A DNA stretch of 8,413 nucleotides, from NCBI GenBank assembly GCA_934270705.1, contig CAKQQG010000053.1, positions 1 to 8,413 on the forward strand. The letters run 5' to 3'. The notes beneath the pieces are model-generated. The model worked only from the letters and a program-made list of their open reading frames with translations. It ran no database searches and was not told where the DNA came from. Source of the stretch: an uncultured Oxalobacter sp. (GTDB taxonomy: Bacteria; Pseudomonadota; Gammaproteobacteria; Burkholderiales; Burkholderiaceae_D). Position 1 is the first letter of the stretch, and each line of letters starts with the position of its first letter. Below are positions 1 through 5,304 of this stretch, piece after piece. Made by a program: the position numbers and the translations under genes.

Positions 1-383
1 CCGGTCGCCTTTTCGGAGATCGTCGTGTCGAATGGCTGGGCGCTGGAAAAGTCATGCTGGCCAGCAGCATTCTGGCGGCGGCGGGCTTTTTGTTCGTCAT
101 GGCGGCGCCCTCGACGGTGACGGCTTTCGCGGGCTTTGTCGTCGTCGGACTCGGCGCGTCCAACATCATCCCGATCCTGTTTTCGATCGCATCCCACCAG
201 AAAATCATGCCGGTCAATCTGGCGATTTCCTCGGTGACGACGCTGGGCTATCTGGGCTTGCTGATGGGGCCGCCGATCATGGGATTCATCGCCCATGCCA
301 GCAGCCTGTATGCCGTATTCGGCATTGTGGCGGGTCTGATGATCTTCGTGGGCATCGCCTCGCGCGGCCTGCACAAGCTCTGA
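1..383 (+). CDS. Major facilitator superfamily transporter, C-terminal part (5' truncated by window edge)
   Basis: The reading frame is open from base 3 and ends at TGA 381-383, giving the last 126 residues of an inner-membrane MFS transporter. It opens with GRLFGDRRVEWLGAGKVM, the basic/acidic cytoplasmic loop (motif A-like, G-x-x-x-G-D-R) that precedes TM9. Four hydrophobic segments follow, matching TM9-TM12: one after GKVM, one in the stretch with GFVVVGLGASNIIPILFSIA, one in the stretch with LGYLGLLMGPPIMGFIA, and a last one near SLYAVFGIVAGLMIFVGIA. The conserved G-x-x-x-G-P-P-I-x-G element of TM11 and the GLGASNIIP element of TM10 resemble the YbjJ/fucose-permease-like branch of MFS. 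That subfamily placement is tentative and the substrate cannot be read from this part. The stop is followed by only 60 bases before tsaB. No T-rich terminator is visible there. Confidence 0.85.
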   Translation, partial: GRLFGDRRVEWLGAGKVMLASSILAAAGFLFVMAAPSTVTAFAGFVVVGLGASNIIPILFSIASHQKIMPVNLAISSVTTLGYLGLLMGPPIMGFIAHASSLYAVFGIVAGLMIFVGIASRGLHKL

Positions 384-390
384 AAACAGC

Positions 391-425
391 GGCGGACATG
401 CCGGACTATTCGCCGGCAGGCCGCC
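391..425. repeat. Imperfect nested inverted repeat between MFS gene and tsaB
   Basis: An outer pair GGCGG (391-395) / CCGCC (421-425) encloses an inner pair GCCGG (400-404) / CCGGC (413-417) with an 8-nt loop. No run of T follows, so it is not a standard intrinsic terminator. It overlaps the region where the -35 box of the tsaB promoter would lie. It could be a weak terminator of the upstream gene, a regulator site, or chance in GC-rich DNA. Confidence 0.3.
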
Positions 426-437
426 TCGCGGTACAAT
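409..437 (+). promoter_or_regulatory. Candidate sigma70 promoter of the tsaB-rimI-udg operon
   Basis: TACAAT at 432-437 matches five of six bases of the -10 consensus. At 17 bases upstream lies TTCGCC (409-414), a poor -35 (three of six). With this -10, transcription would begin at about 443-445, on or next to the tsaB ATG at 444. The mRNA would then have almost no leader, and no Shine-Dalgarno-like sequence is visible before the ATG. Confidence 0.4.
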
Positions 438-443
438 AGCGGC

Positions 444-1142
444 ATGTCCAAGATAATTGCCATTGATACCTCGTCCGATATCGCCACAGTCGCCATCCTG
501 AACGGCGAAACCCTGCATTCCTCGGCCAGCGAAGGCTTTTCCAGCCACTCCATGACGGTACTGCCCATGTTGCAGGAACTGCTGGCGCGCGAAAACCTGA
601 TGATAGCCGCCTGCGACGCGATCGCCTTCGGTTGCGGGCCCGGCTCATTCACCGGCTTGCGCACGGCCTGCGGCATCGCGCAGGGCTTGTCGCTTGCGAC
701 TTCGCTGCCCGTCGTTCCGGTCGTCACGCTGGAAGCCATGGCGCAAACCTGCCGGGAACGCACCGGTGCGACAGATGTGCTGGCGATGATCGACGCACGG
801 ATGCACGAAGTGTACTGGGCGCAATACCGCCATGAAAACGGGCGCTGGGTCGCCGTTACCGAACCGTCCCTGTGCGCCGCCTCGCAAATCGTGCCGGAAG
901 GGGAACCGGTACTGTGCGGCAACGGCATCACCGCCTATGCCGCCGAATTGCCCGGACAGACAAGGGATTGGCCGCGATACCCGGATATTTACCCGCACGC
1001 CGAAGCGATCGCACGGCTGGCGCAGGCACGCTATCTGCGAGGCGAAACCGTGAAAGCTTCCGCCATCGAACCCCTGTATCTGCGCAACAAGGTCGCCCTG
1101 AAAACGTCCGAGCGACTGGCACTGAAGGAAAAAACGGTATGA
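444..1142 (+). CDS. tsaB: tRNA threonylcarbamoyladenosine biosynthesis protein TsaB (YeaZ)
   Basis: 232 residues, the usual TsaB size. TsaB is an ASKHA-fold cytoplasmic protein without its own catalysis. It pairs with TsaD (and TsaE) to move the threonylcarbamoyl group made by TsaC onto A37 of ANN-decoding tRNAs (t6A37). Visible hallmarks are the N-terminal phosphate-loop strand IIAIDTSSDIATVAIL (4-19), SSHS (33-36), the diagnostic GCGPGSFTGLR (63-73), DARMHEVYWA (117-126, the conserved D-A-R-x-x-E-V-Y/F signature) and the C-terminal AIEPLYLRNKVA (207-218), typical of bacterial TsaB. The start at 444 fits the family, which begins almost directly with the first beta strand. No Shine-Dalgarno is seen, but a -10 box lies just upstream. 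The stop overlaps the rimI start (ATGA, 1139-1142), so the genes are translationally coupled. tsaB-rimI pairing is common in proteobacteria. Confidence 0.96.
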   Translation: MSKIIAIDTSSDIATVAILNGETLHSSASEGFSSHSMTVLPMLQELLARENLMIAACDAIAFGCGPGSFTGLRTACGIAQGLSLATSLPVVPVVTLEAMAQTCRERTGATDVLAMIDARMHEVYWAQYRHENGRWVAVTEPSLCAASQIVPEGEPVLCGNGITAYAAELPGQTRDWPRYPDIYPHAEAIARLAQARYLRGETVKASAIEPLYLRNKVALKTSERLALKEKTV

Positions 1143-1639
1143 ACGCGCCCGAAAAAACTCCTGTCCCATCCGGAGCCGTACAACCGGAACCGGCCGAAGA
1201 GATACTGACTTTCCGTCCGATGGTCTTTCATGACCTGCATGAAGTCTATTACATCGAACAAAGCGTTTTTTCCTATCACTGGACTTACCAGAATTACCAG
1301 AGTTCGGTCGCCAACGAAAACATCGGTGTCGTGCTGAGAAACGCCGCCGGAAAAATGGTCGGCTATTTCGTGTGCATGGAAGTGCTGGACGAAATGCACT
1401 TGCTGAAAATCGCGGTCGCGGGTGACATGCACGGAAAAGGCTATGGCCGCATCCTCATGGACAAGGCCGTCTCGCTGGCGCGCGAGCGGAAAATGGCGCT
1501 CATGTTTCTCGAAGTGCGCCCGAGCAATACGCCTGCCGTCGCCCTGTACGAAAATACCGGATTCAAAACCGTCGGCGTGCGCAAGGGGTATTACGCCGAC
1601 AATCATGAAGACGCGCTGGTGATGAGACTGGATTTATGA
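1139..1639 (+). CDS. rimI: Ribosomal protein S18 alanine N-acetyltransferase RimI
   Basis: 166-residue GNAT-fold acetyltransferase that acetylates the N-terminal alanine of ribosomal protein S18 (bS18) using acetyl-CoA. The acetyl-CoA-binding motif A is IAVAGDMHGKGYGRILM (91-107). The RimI-specific stretch FLEVRPSNTPAVALYENTGF (123-142) holds the likely general base Glu125 and the likely proton donor Tyr137, equivalent to E. coli Glu103 and Tyr115. VGVRKGYY (145-152) is also typical. About 20 proline-rich residues precede the domain, so it is longer than E. coli RimI (148). The start at 1139 is supported by AAGGAA at 1125-1130, eight bases upstream, and by the ATGA overlap with tsaB. The frame is open further upstream (to 872), but that part lies inside tsaB. 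It overlaps the next gene by ATGA at 1636-1639. Confidence 0.95.
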   Translation: MNAPEKTPVPSGAVQPEPAEEILTFRPMVFHDLHEVYYIEQSVFSYHWTYQNYQSSVANENIGVVLRNAAGKMVGYFVCMEVLDEMHLLKIAVAGDMHGKGYGRILMDKAVSLARERKMALMFLEVRPSNTPAVALYENTGFKTVGVRKGYYADNHEDALVMRLDL

Positions 1640-2526
1640 GCGGAATGGACGAACAGACACGCACGCGCTACCTCAAGGCCATGGGCATTACCCGGTGGAC
1701 GCTGCGCGAGGACGATCCGCAAGCCATTCCCCCGCAAGAACAGGCGATGTCTGCGGAAACGTCCGCTGTTTCCGTACCCGGACGGATGGCGCCGCGAGCG
1801 GAACATCCCGTATCCGTGGCGATGCCGCAGGAAACACCGCCGGATACCGTCGTGCCGCCTGACATCCTGCCGGACGGACTCCGGTCGCCCGAAGTGCGGC
1901 AGGGCGAAGACAGTTGGGAAAAACTTCTCGAAGACATCGGCAGTTGCCGGCGCTGCGACCTGTGCAAGACCCGCAACCGGATCGTGCCGGGAACGGGCGA
2001 CCGACATGCAAACTGGCTGTTCGTCGGGGAAGGGCCGGGGCGGCAGGAAAACCTGCAAGGCGAACCCTTCGTCGGTCGTGCAGGCAAGCTCCTCGACGCC
2101 ATGATGGCGGCCATGCGGATCAAACGCGGCGACAACGTCTATATCGCCAACATCGTCAAATGCCGCGCCAGCGACGGCGCGGACAAGGACAGACAACCGA
2201 CCGAGGAAGAAGCGGCGAGTTGCATGCCGTATCTGGAAAGACAGATCGCACTGATCCGTCCGACCGTCATCGTCGCGCTGGGCAAGACCGCCGCCGTCGC
2301 GCTGCTCAATACCGACCGGGACGTGTCACTGGCTGCATTGCGAAACCGCGAACATGTCTATCGTCTGGGAGACCTGCGCATTCCGCTGGTCGTGACCTAC
2401 CATCCGTCCTATCTGTTGCGCACCCCGGGCGGCAAAAAACAGGCCTGGCAGGATCTGTGCCGCGCCATGGAGATTTACGGACGCGAAAAAGGCATGTCGT
2501 CCGGTGTCAGTCCCGCGGTTTCGTGA
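1636..2526 (+). CDS. Family 4 (4Fe-4S) uracil-DNA glycosylase with psi/HolD-like N-terminal peptide
   Basis: 296 residues. Removes uracil from DNA, starting base excision repair. The catalytic domain (about 93-285) has the family 4 marks: cluster cysteines C104, C107, C176 (NIVKCR) and C196 (SCMPYL); motif 1 GEGPGRQENLQGEPFVGRAG (131-150); and motif 2 HPSYLLR (256-262). C110 and C275 are extra cysteines. Ahead of it are a short conserved-looking peptide, LKAMGITRWTLRE (13-25), and a proline/alanine-rich, probably disordered linker (about 26-90), making the protein longer than the roughly 200-residue thermophile enzymes. The peptide resembles the N-terminus of E. coli HolD (see findings). The start at 1636 overlaps rimI by ATGA. 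The local Shine-Dalgarno is weak, so coupling to rimI is likely. The last 20 bases overlap exbD, which reads the other way. Confidence 0.93.
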   Translation: MSGMDEQTRTRYLKAMGITRWTLREDDPQAIPPQEQAMSAETSAVSVPGRMAPRAEHPVSVAMPQETPPDTVVPPDILPDGLRSPEVRQGEDSWEKLLEDIGSCRRCDLCKTRNRIVPGTGDRHANWLFVGEGPGRQENLQGEPFVGRAGKLLDAMMAAMRIKRGDNVYIANIVKCRASDGADKDRQPTEEEAASCMPYLERQIALIRPTVIVALGKTAAVALLNTDRDVSLAALRNREHVYRLGDLRIPLVVTYHPSYLLRTPGGKKQAWQDLCRAMEIYGREKGMSSGVSPAVS

Positions 2527-2920
2527 CGAATGCCAGTTTCGTGACGCCGGCGCGTTGTGCCGCCGCCATGACACGCACGACATGTTCGTAATCGGTCTTG
2601 CGGTCGCCGTATAGCCGGATTTCCGGCTGCGGCTCGGCTTGCGCCGTTTCCGCCAGTGCTTCTTCCAGCCCCGCTTCGTCGATGGCATTGCCGTCCCAGT
2701 AAATCGTCCCGTCCTGCGCGACCGTCAGGGAAACCGACTGCGTTTCCGCCGGCGTGCGTACCGCCTGCGCTTTCGGCAGCTCCACCCCGACCGAATGGGT
2801 CAGCACCGGCACCGTCAGAATGAAAATCACGAGCAACACCAGCATGACGTCCACCATGGGCGTCACATTGATGTCGCTGGCCACATCGTCCCGATCGTCG
2901 AATTTGCCGCCGAACGCCAT
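2507..2920 (-). CDS. exbD: Biopolymer transport protein ExbD (TolR family)
   Basis: 137 residues, typical ExbD length. It is an inner-membrane subunit of the TonB-ExbB-ExbD motor that uses the proton gradient to drive TonB-dependent outer-membrane import. A short cytoplasmic N-terminus leads into DINVTPMVDVMLVLLVIFIL (16-35), the single membrane helix with the essential proton-handling aspartate Asp24 (Asp25 in E. coli ExbD). The periplasmic ExbD/TolR domain follows (about 45-137) and ends in GVTKLAFVTKPRD. The start is set by AAGGAA (2927-2932) six bases upstream, inside the end of exbB. A single base separates the exbB stop from this ATG. It could be called TolR on sequence alone, but the adjacent tonB with exbB argues for ExbD. 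Its 3' end overlaps the glycosylase gene by 20 bases. Confidence 0.94.
   Translation of the reverse strand: MAFGGKFDDRDDVASDINVTPMVDVMLVLLVIFILTVPVLTHSVGVELPKAQAVRTPAETQSVSLTVAQDGTIYWDGNAIDEAGLEEALAETAQAEPQPEIRLYGDRKTDYEHVVRVMAAAQRAGVTKLAFVTKPRD
2518..2546. repeat. 11-bp direct repeat at the overlapping 3' ends of udg and exbD
   Basis: GTTTCGTGACG occurs at 2518-2528 and again at 2536-2546, an 18-bp period. In exbD it encodes the two VTK units of GVTKLAFVTKPRD. On the plus strand both copies carry TGA in the glycosylase frame (2524-2526 and 2542-2544), giving that gene a back-up stop. It probably reflects the exbD protein sequence, not a mobile or regulatory repeat. Confidence 0.6.
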
Positions 2921-2921
2921 G

Positions 2922-3632
2922 TCAGTTTCCTTCCCTGTCGTCGCGCATGCCGGAGCCTGCCGGCAGACCGGTCAGGAACCAGCCGTAAAGCTGGCGGGCG
3001 AAACGGTTGAGTTCGGCGGAGAAATACCGGTTGATGCGCAACAGCGCGTTATATCCCAGCAATGCCGGAATGGCGACCGCCAGCCCCAGCGCCGTCATGA
3101 TAAGCGATTCGCCGACCGGCCCGGCGATCCTGTCGATGGAAGCCTCGCCGGAAATCCCGATGGCGACCAGCGCATGATAAATCCCCCAGACCGTCCCGAA
3201 CAGACCGACGAACGGCGCCGTCGCGCCGATGGAAGCCAGCACGGTCAGACCACCCTGCATGCGCGCCATACTGTCGTCGATGACGCCGCGCAGGTTTTCG
3301 GTCAGCCATTCGGAAAAACCGATGTTTTTCGCCAGCTTTTCAGGATTTCTCGTATAGTGTCCCGCGGCATGACGGCCCTGTTTCGCCAGATCGTGAAACG
3401 CATTGCCTTGCGGCGGCGTATCGAGCAGCGCCAGCCCCTTGTCGAAAGCCGGTGCGTCCCAGAAAGCGGATACCTGTCTGGCGATACCGTACAGACGCCA
3501 CGCGCGCCGCAATCGGATGACGATGATCGCCCATGACAGTACCGACATGGCCAGAAGCACGAACGCCACGAAGCGGATCACCCATCCGCCCTGATACCAC
3601 AGGGCCACTATGCCGTAAGGATTGTTTTCCAT
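2922..3632 (-). CDS. exbB: Biopolymer transport protein ExbB (MotA/TolQ/ExbB proton channel family)
   Basis: 236 residues from this start. ExbB forms the pentameric inner-membrane scaffold around ExbD that couples proton flow to TonB. Three membrane helices are visible: about 20-38, 128-150 (with ASIGATAPFVGLFGTVWGIY, 133-152, the family signature) and 175-197 (ESLIMTALGLAVAIPALLG). Conserved channel residues Thr147, Glu175 and Thr180 correspond to E. coli Thr148, Glu176 and Thr181. A large cytoplasmic loop lies between helices 1 and 2. An upstream in-frame ATG at 3641 would add MYQ. I prefer 3632 because AGGA (3641-3644) lies eight bases before it and overlaps the other ATG, and because homologues usually begin M-E-x-N-P-Y-G. 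It lies 22 bases after tonB and one base before exbD. The TolQ alternative is less likely given the tonB neighbour. Confidence 0.94.
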   Translation of the reverse strand: MENNPYGIVALWYQGGWVIRFVAFVLLAMSVLSWAIIVIRLRRAWRLYGIARQVSAFWDAPAFDKGLALLDTPPQGNAFHDLAKQGRHAAGHYTRNPEKLAKNIGFSEWLTENLRGVIDDSMARMQGGLTVLASIGATAPFVGLFGTVWGIYHALVAIGISGEASIDRIAGPVGESLIMTALGLAVAIPALLGYNALLRINRYFSAELNRFARQLYGWFLTGLPAGSGMRDDREGN

Positions 3633-3640
3633 CTGATACA

Positions 3641-3644
3641 TCCT
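3641..3644 (-). promoter_or_regulatory. Ribosome binding site that selects the exbB start
   Basis: AGGA on the minus strand with an 8-base spacer to the ATG at 3632. The competing ATG at 3641 begins on the last base of this motif and has no other Shine-Dalgarno at a workable distance, so the shorter protein start is favoured. Confidence 0.55.
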
Positions 3645-3654
3645 GTCTGTTGTC

Positions 3655-4503
3655 TCAATCGTTCAACGAAAACCGTATGGGCTGCGCATACCGGATGGCG
3701 ACCGGTTTTCCGTGCCGCTTCGCCGGCGCGTAACGCCAGCGCCGGACGGTTTTCAGCGCCGACTCATCCAGCCTGCGAAATCCGCTGGACTTGTGGATAC
3801 TGACCTCGCCGACCGTACCATCCGCCAGAATATACACCGACAGCACGACCAGACCTTCTTCCCCCATCCTGCGGGAAATGGCCGGGTAGGGCGGTTTCGG
3901 ATTGGAAAAGCCCGATCCGTCCGGCCCGGAAAATCCGCTGCCGTTTCCGCTGCCATGCCCGGAACCCCCTGTACCGCTTCCTTGTCCGCTTCCTCCGCCG
4001 TCGCCGGATGTACCGGTGCCGCCGGAACCCGTGTCCCCGGCTTTTCCACCGCGGGATGCGGCCGGCAAGGCGGAACCTGCGGCAGCGGCTTTATCCGTTG
4101 GCGCAACGGCGTCATGCACCGGCATGGTCTGCCGGAGAGGCGTGGAAACGGCGGTCCGGTTCGCCAGCGCGCGTTCGGCACGGGAAGGGGGCGGGGCTTT
4201 TTTCGTTTCAGACTTTGGCGCAGGCATGGCCCTGCCGTTGTCGTCCATCGCCTTGCCGTGCCGTCCGGACCCGGATGCGTCGCCCGTGCGTCCTGCCGTA
4301 CCGCCACCGGTTCCGCCGGAGCCGGATACCAGCACGCCCGCGATCGGCGGCGTCATCTCCGGGGCATCGACCGCGCTGCCGCAAAGCAGCCAGCCGACCG
4401 GCAAGACATGCGCCAGCACCACCAGCGCCAGACACAGCCATTCCGCCCGCGACAGGGCGGACAGCGGAGACGGACGGGAAACGGCGTTACCGGTATGGTT
4501 CAT
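3655..4503 (-). CDS. tonB: Energy transducer TonB with Gly/Ser-rich spacer
   Basis: 282 residues. TonB spans the periplasm from ExbB/ExbD to outer-membrane receptors and delivers the energy for siderophore, haem or cobalamin uptake. A short cytoplasmic N-terminus is followed by one membrane anchor (about 22-42, EWLCLALVVLAHVLPVGWLL). Next come a Gly/Ser/Thr segment (59-82), a charged/Ala/Pro middle (83-150) and a strongly Gly/Ser-rich tract (about 152-200). The TonB C-terminal domain is about 203-279: PPYPAISRRMGEEG, ADGTVGEVSIHKSSGFRRLD, and ALKTVRRWRYAPAKRHGKPV. The classical E. coli spacer is Glu-Pro/Lys-Pro rich. This one is mainly glycine. The frame stays open upstream to 4698, but the ATG at 4503 places the anchor correctly near the N-terminus. 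Its Shine-Dalgarno is weak. First gene of tonB-exbB-exbD. I see no convincing Fur box. Confidence 0.92.
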   Translation of the reverse strand: MNHTGNAVSRPSPLSALSRAEWLCLALVVLAHVLPVGWLLCGSAVDAPEMTPPIAGVLVSGSGGTGGGTAGRTGDASGSGRHGKAMDDNGRAMPAPKSETKKAPPPSRAERALANRTAVSTPLRQTMPVHDAVAPTDKAAAAGSALPAASRGGKAGDTGSGGTGTSGDGGGSGQGSGTGGSGHGSGNGSGFSGPDGSGFSNPKPPYPAISRRMGEEGLVVLSVYILADGTVGEVSIHKSSGFRRLDESALKTVRRWRYAPAKRHGKPVAIRYAQPIRFSLND

Positions 4504-4553
4504 GAAAGCGGGACATCCGGCCGCACAGGCGGCCCATGGTTTGCGTAGCGGGT

Positions 4554-4559
4554 ATTGTA
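4554..4559 (-). promoter_or_regulatory. Candidate -10 box for tonB-exbB-exbD
   Basis: TACAAT on the minus strand (five of six to consensus), in the context GGCTACAATACCC, 50 bases before the tonB ATG. That would give a leader of about 44 bases. No good -35 lies 16-18 bases upstream, so an activator may be needed or the call may be wrong. Confidence 0.35.
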
Positions 4560-4641
4560 GCCGTGAACGCTGCCAAATCCTATATGCCGCAAAAGCGGGC
4601 GATTGGCCCGAACGGCAGACCGATAGACAACGCTTGAATGA

Positions 4642-4671
4642 ATGACAGGCGACAGCGACAGCCGTTATGAT
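4642..4671 (+). promoter_or_regulatory. Candidate sigma70 promoter for the 141-residue unknown gene
   Basis: ATGACA (4642-4647, five of six to TTGACA), an 18-base spacer and TATGAT (4666-4671, five of six to TATAAT). Transcription would start near 4678, leaving a leader of about 75 bases before the ATG at 4754. It faces away from the tonB promoter in the shared 250-bp intergenic region. Confidence 0.5.
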
Positions 4672-4711
4672 GGTTCCTGTTCGGCGGCGATACCGCAACG
4701 GAAAGCACGAG

Positions 4712-4728
4712 TGCCGGCATGTCCGGCA
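4712..4728. repeat. Short perfect inverted repeat in the leader of the unknown gene
   Basis: TGCCGG (4712-4717) and CCGGCA (4723-4728) separated by CATGT. It lies 25 bases before the ATG at 4754 and 12 bases before its ribosome binding site (AAAGGA, 4741-4746). It could form a small mRNA hairpin or be a regulator half-site pair. A chance occurrence is possible in this GC-rich DNA. Confidence 0.3.
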
Positions 4729-4753
4729 AACGGTTTATCGAAAGGACGGCGAC

Positions 4754-5179
4754 ATGAAAACTTCGGCATGGCAAACAGACGGGAAAAAAGCATCGGAAAT
4801 CATCCGCGAAAAAATACGGCAGGCGGGCGGACAGATCGACGTCATCTCTTTCAACCGGAAACACCGGTATGACATCACGGCAACGGGAGACAGCTTCACA
4901 TGTCCGAAATTGCCGAGGGCATTCAGGTTTGCCGTGTTCGATGTCATCGTTTCCTTGCTGCACAGGCTTGGCGGCAGTGCGAAAAAAGGATCGGGGCGCA
5001 ATCATCGTGTCGGCCACGACAAGTGTTCCGGTGATACGGTCGTCGGCGCCATCGCGCTGGAATATCTGGGCAAACAGGTAGGCGATTCGGTCATCGATCC
5101 GGTTTTTGTGCTGGCCGCCGTACTGGACTGGGCAGGCATCGCCGCCAATGAACGGGGGAAAATCCGGCTCTTGCCCTGA
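4754..5179 (+). CDS. Hypothetical protein, 141 residues, basic, function unknown
   Basis: I do not recognise this family. The start at 4754 is well supported: AAAGGA (4741-4746) with a 7-base spacer, plus a candidate promoter upstream. An in-frame ATG at 4667 lies inside that promoter and is rejected. The N-terminal third (1-25) is probably helical and charged (KKASEIIREKIRQAGG). Residues 28-52 look beta-rich (IDVISFNRKHRYDITATGD). The middle (55-75) holds a hydrophobic helix FAVFDVIVSLLHRL, then a very basic Gly-rich loop GSAKKGSGRNHRVGHDKC (74-91). The C-terminal part (92-141), GDTVVGAIALEYLGK then DPVFVLAAVLDWAGIAANER, resembles in outline a helix-helix-wing DNA-binding domain, but this is a guess. 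No signal peptide or clear membrane helix is seen, so it is probably cytoplasmic. Two cysteines (50, 91). It lies between divergent tonB and the drug transporter. Confidence 0.72.
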   Translation: MKTSAWQTDGKKASEIIREKIRQAGGQIDVISFNRKHRYDITATGDSFTCPKLPRAFRFAVFDVIVSLLHRLGGSAKKGSGRNHRVGHDKCSGDTVVGAIALEYLGKQVGDSVIDPVFVLAAVLDWAGIAANERGKIRLLP

Positions 5180-5223
5180 CGGTACGCCTGTCGTCGGGCA
5201 TGTCGGGATAGGCGGTCATGGCG

Positions 5224-5255
5224 CCTTGCCGCTTGCCAGAAACAGGGCGGCAAGG
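5224..5255. repeat. Perfect 9-bp inverted repeat overlapping the efflux gene promoter (operator-like)
   Basis: CCTTGCCGC (5224-5232) and GCGGCAAGG (5247-5255), separated by 14 bases. The left arm ends exactly before the -35 box and the right arm ends one base before the -10 box. Arm centres are 23 bp apart, about two helical turns, as expected for a dimeric regulator binding one face. No T-run follows, so it is not a typical terminator of the upstream gene. Confidence 0.5.
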
Positions 5256-5262
5256 GTATAAA
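5233..5262 (+). promoter_or_regulatory. Candidate sigma70 promoter of the Bcr/CflA-type efflux gene
   Basis: TTGCCA (5233-5238, five of six to TTGACA), an 18-base spacer and TATAAA (5257-5262, five of six to TATAAT). Transcription would begin near 5269, about 36 bases before the ATG at 5305. The promoter is threaded through the inverted repeat at 5224-5255. Confidence 0.55.
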
Positions 5263-5304
5263 GGCAGTTTTCCGTAAAACCGACCAGAAACCGTACCAGA
5301 CAAC

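Noticed and set aside
872..1138. Upstream extension of rimI by 89 codons
   Set aside because: It lies wholly within tsaB in another frame and reads as Arg-rich shadow sequence. A Shine-Dalgarno and the ATGA overlap support the start at 1139.
645..1606. Minus-strand open frames opposite tsaB and rimI (645-1169 and 1031-1606)
   Set aside because: They lie opposite well-conserved genes, have no motif, and are explained by codon bias in GC-rich DNA.
3712..4645. Plus-strand open frames opposite tonB (3712-4548, 3902-4645), Pro/Arg-rich
   Set aside because: They are the complement of the Gly/Ser-rich TonB spacer. Proline-rich and arginine-rich translations are expected there.
4504..4698. 65-residue N-terminal extension of TonB to the ATG at 4698
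   Set aside because: The added residues are Cys/Arg-rich and unlike TonB, and would move the membrane anchor far from the N-terminus. The candidate -10 at 4554-4559 also lies inside it.
4504..4753. Fur box upstream of tonB
   Set aside because: I looked for a GATAATGATAATCATTATC-like dyad on both strands and found no stretch close enough. Iron regulation cannot be claimed from this window.
5224..5262. Intrinsic terminator for the 141-residue unknown gene
   Set aside because: The 9-bp stem is followed by GTATAAAGG and not a T-run. The overlap with a good -35/-10 pair favours an operator.
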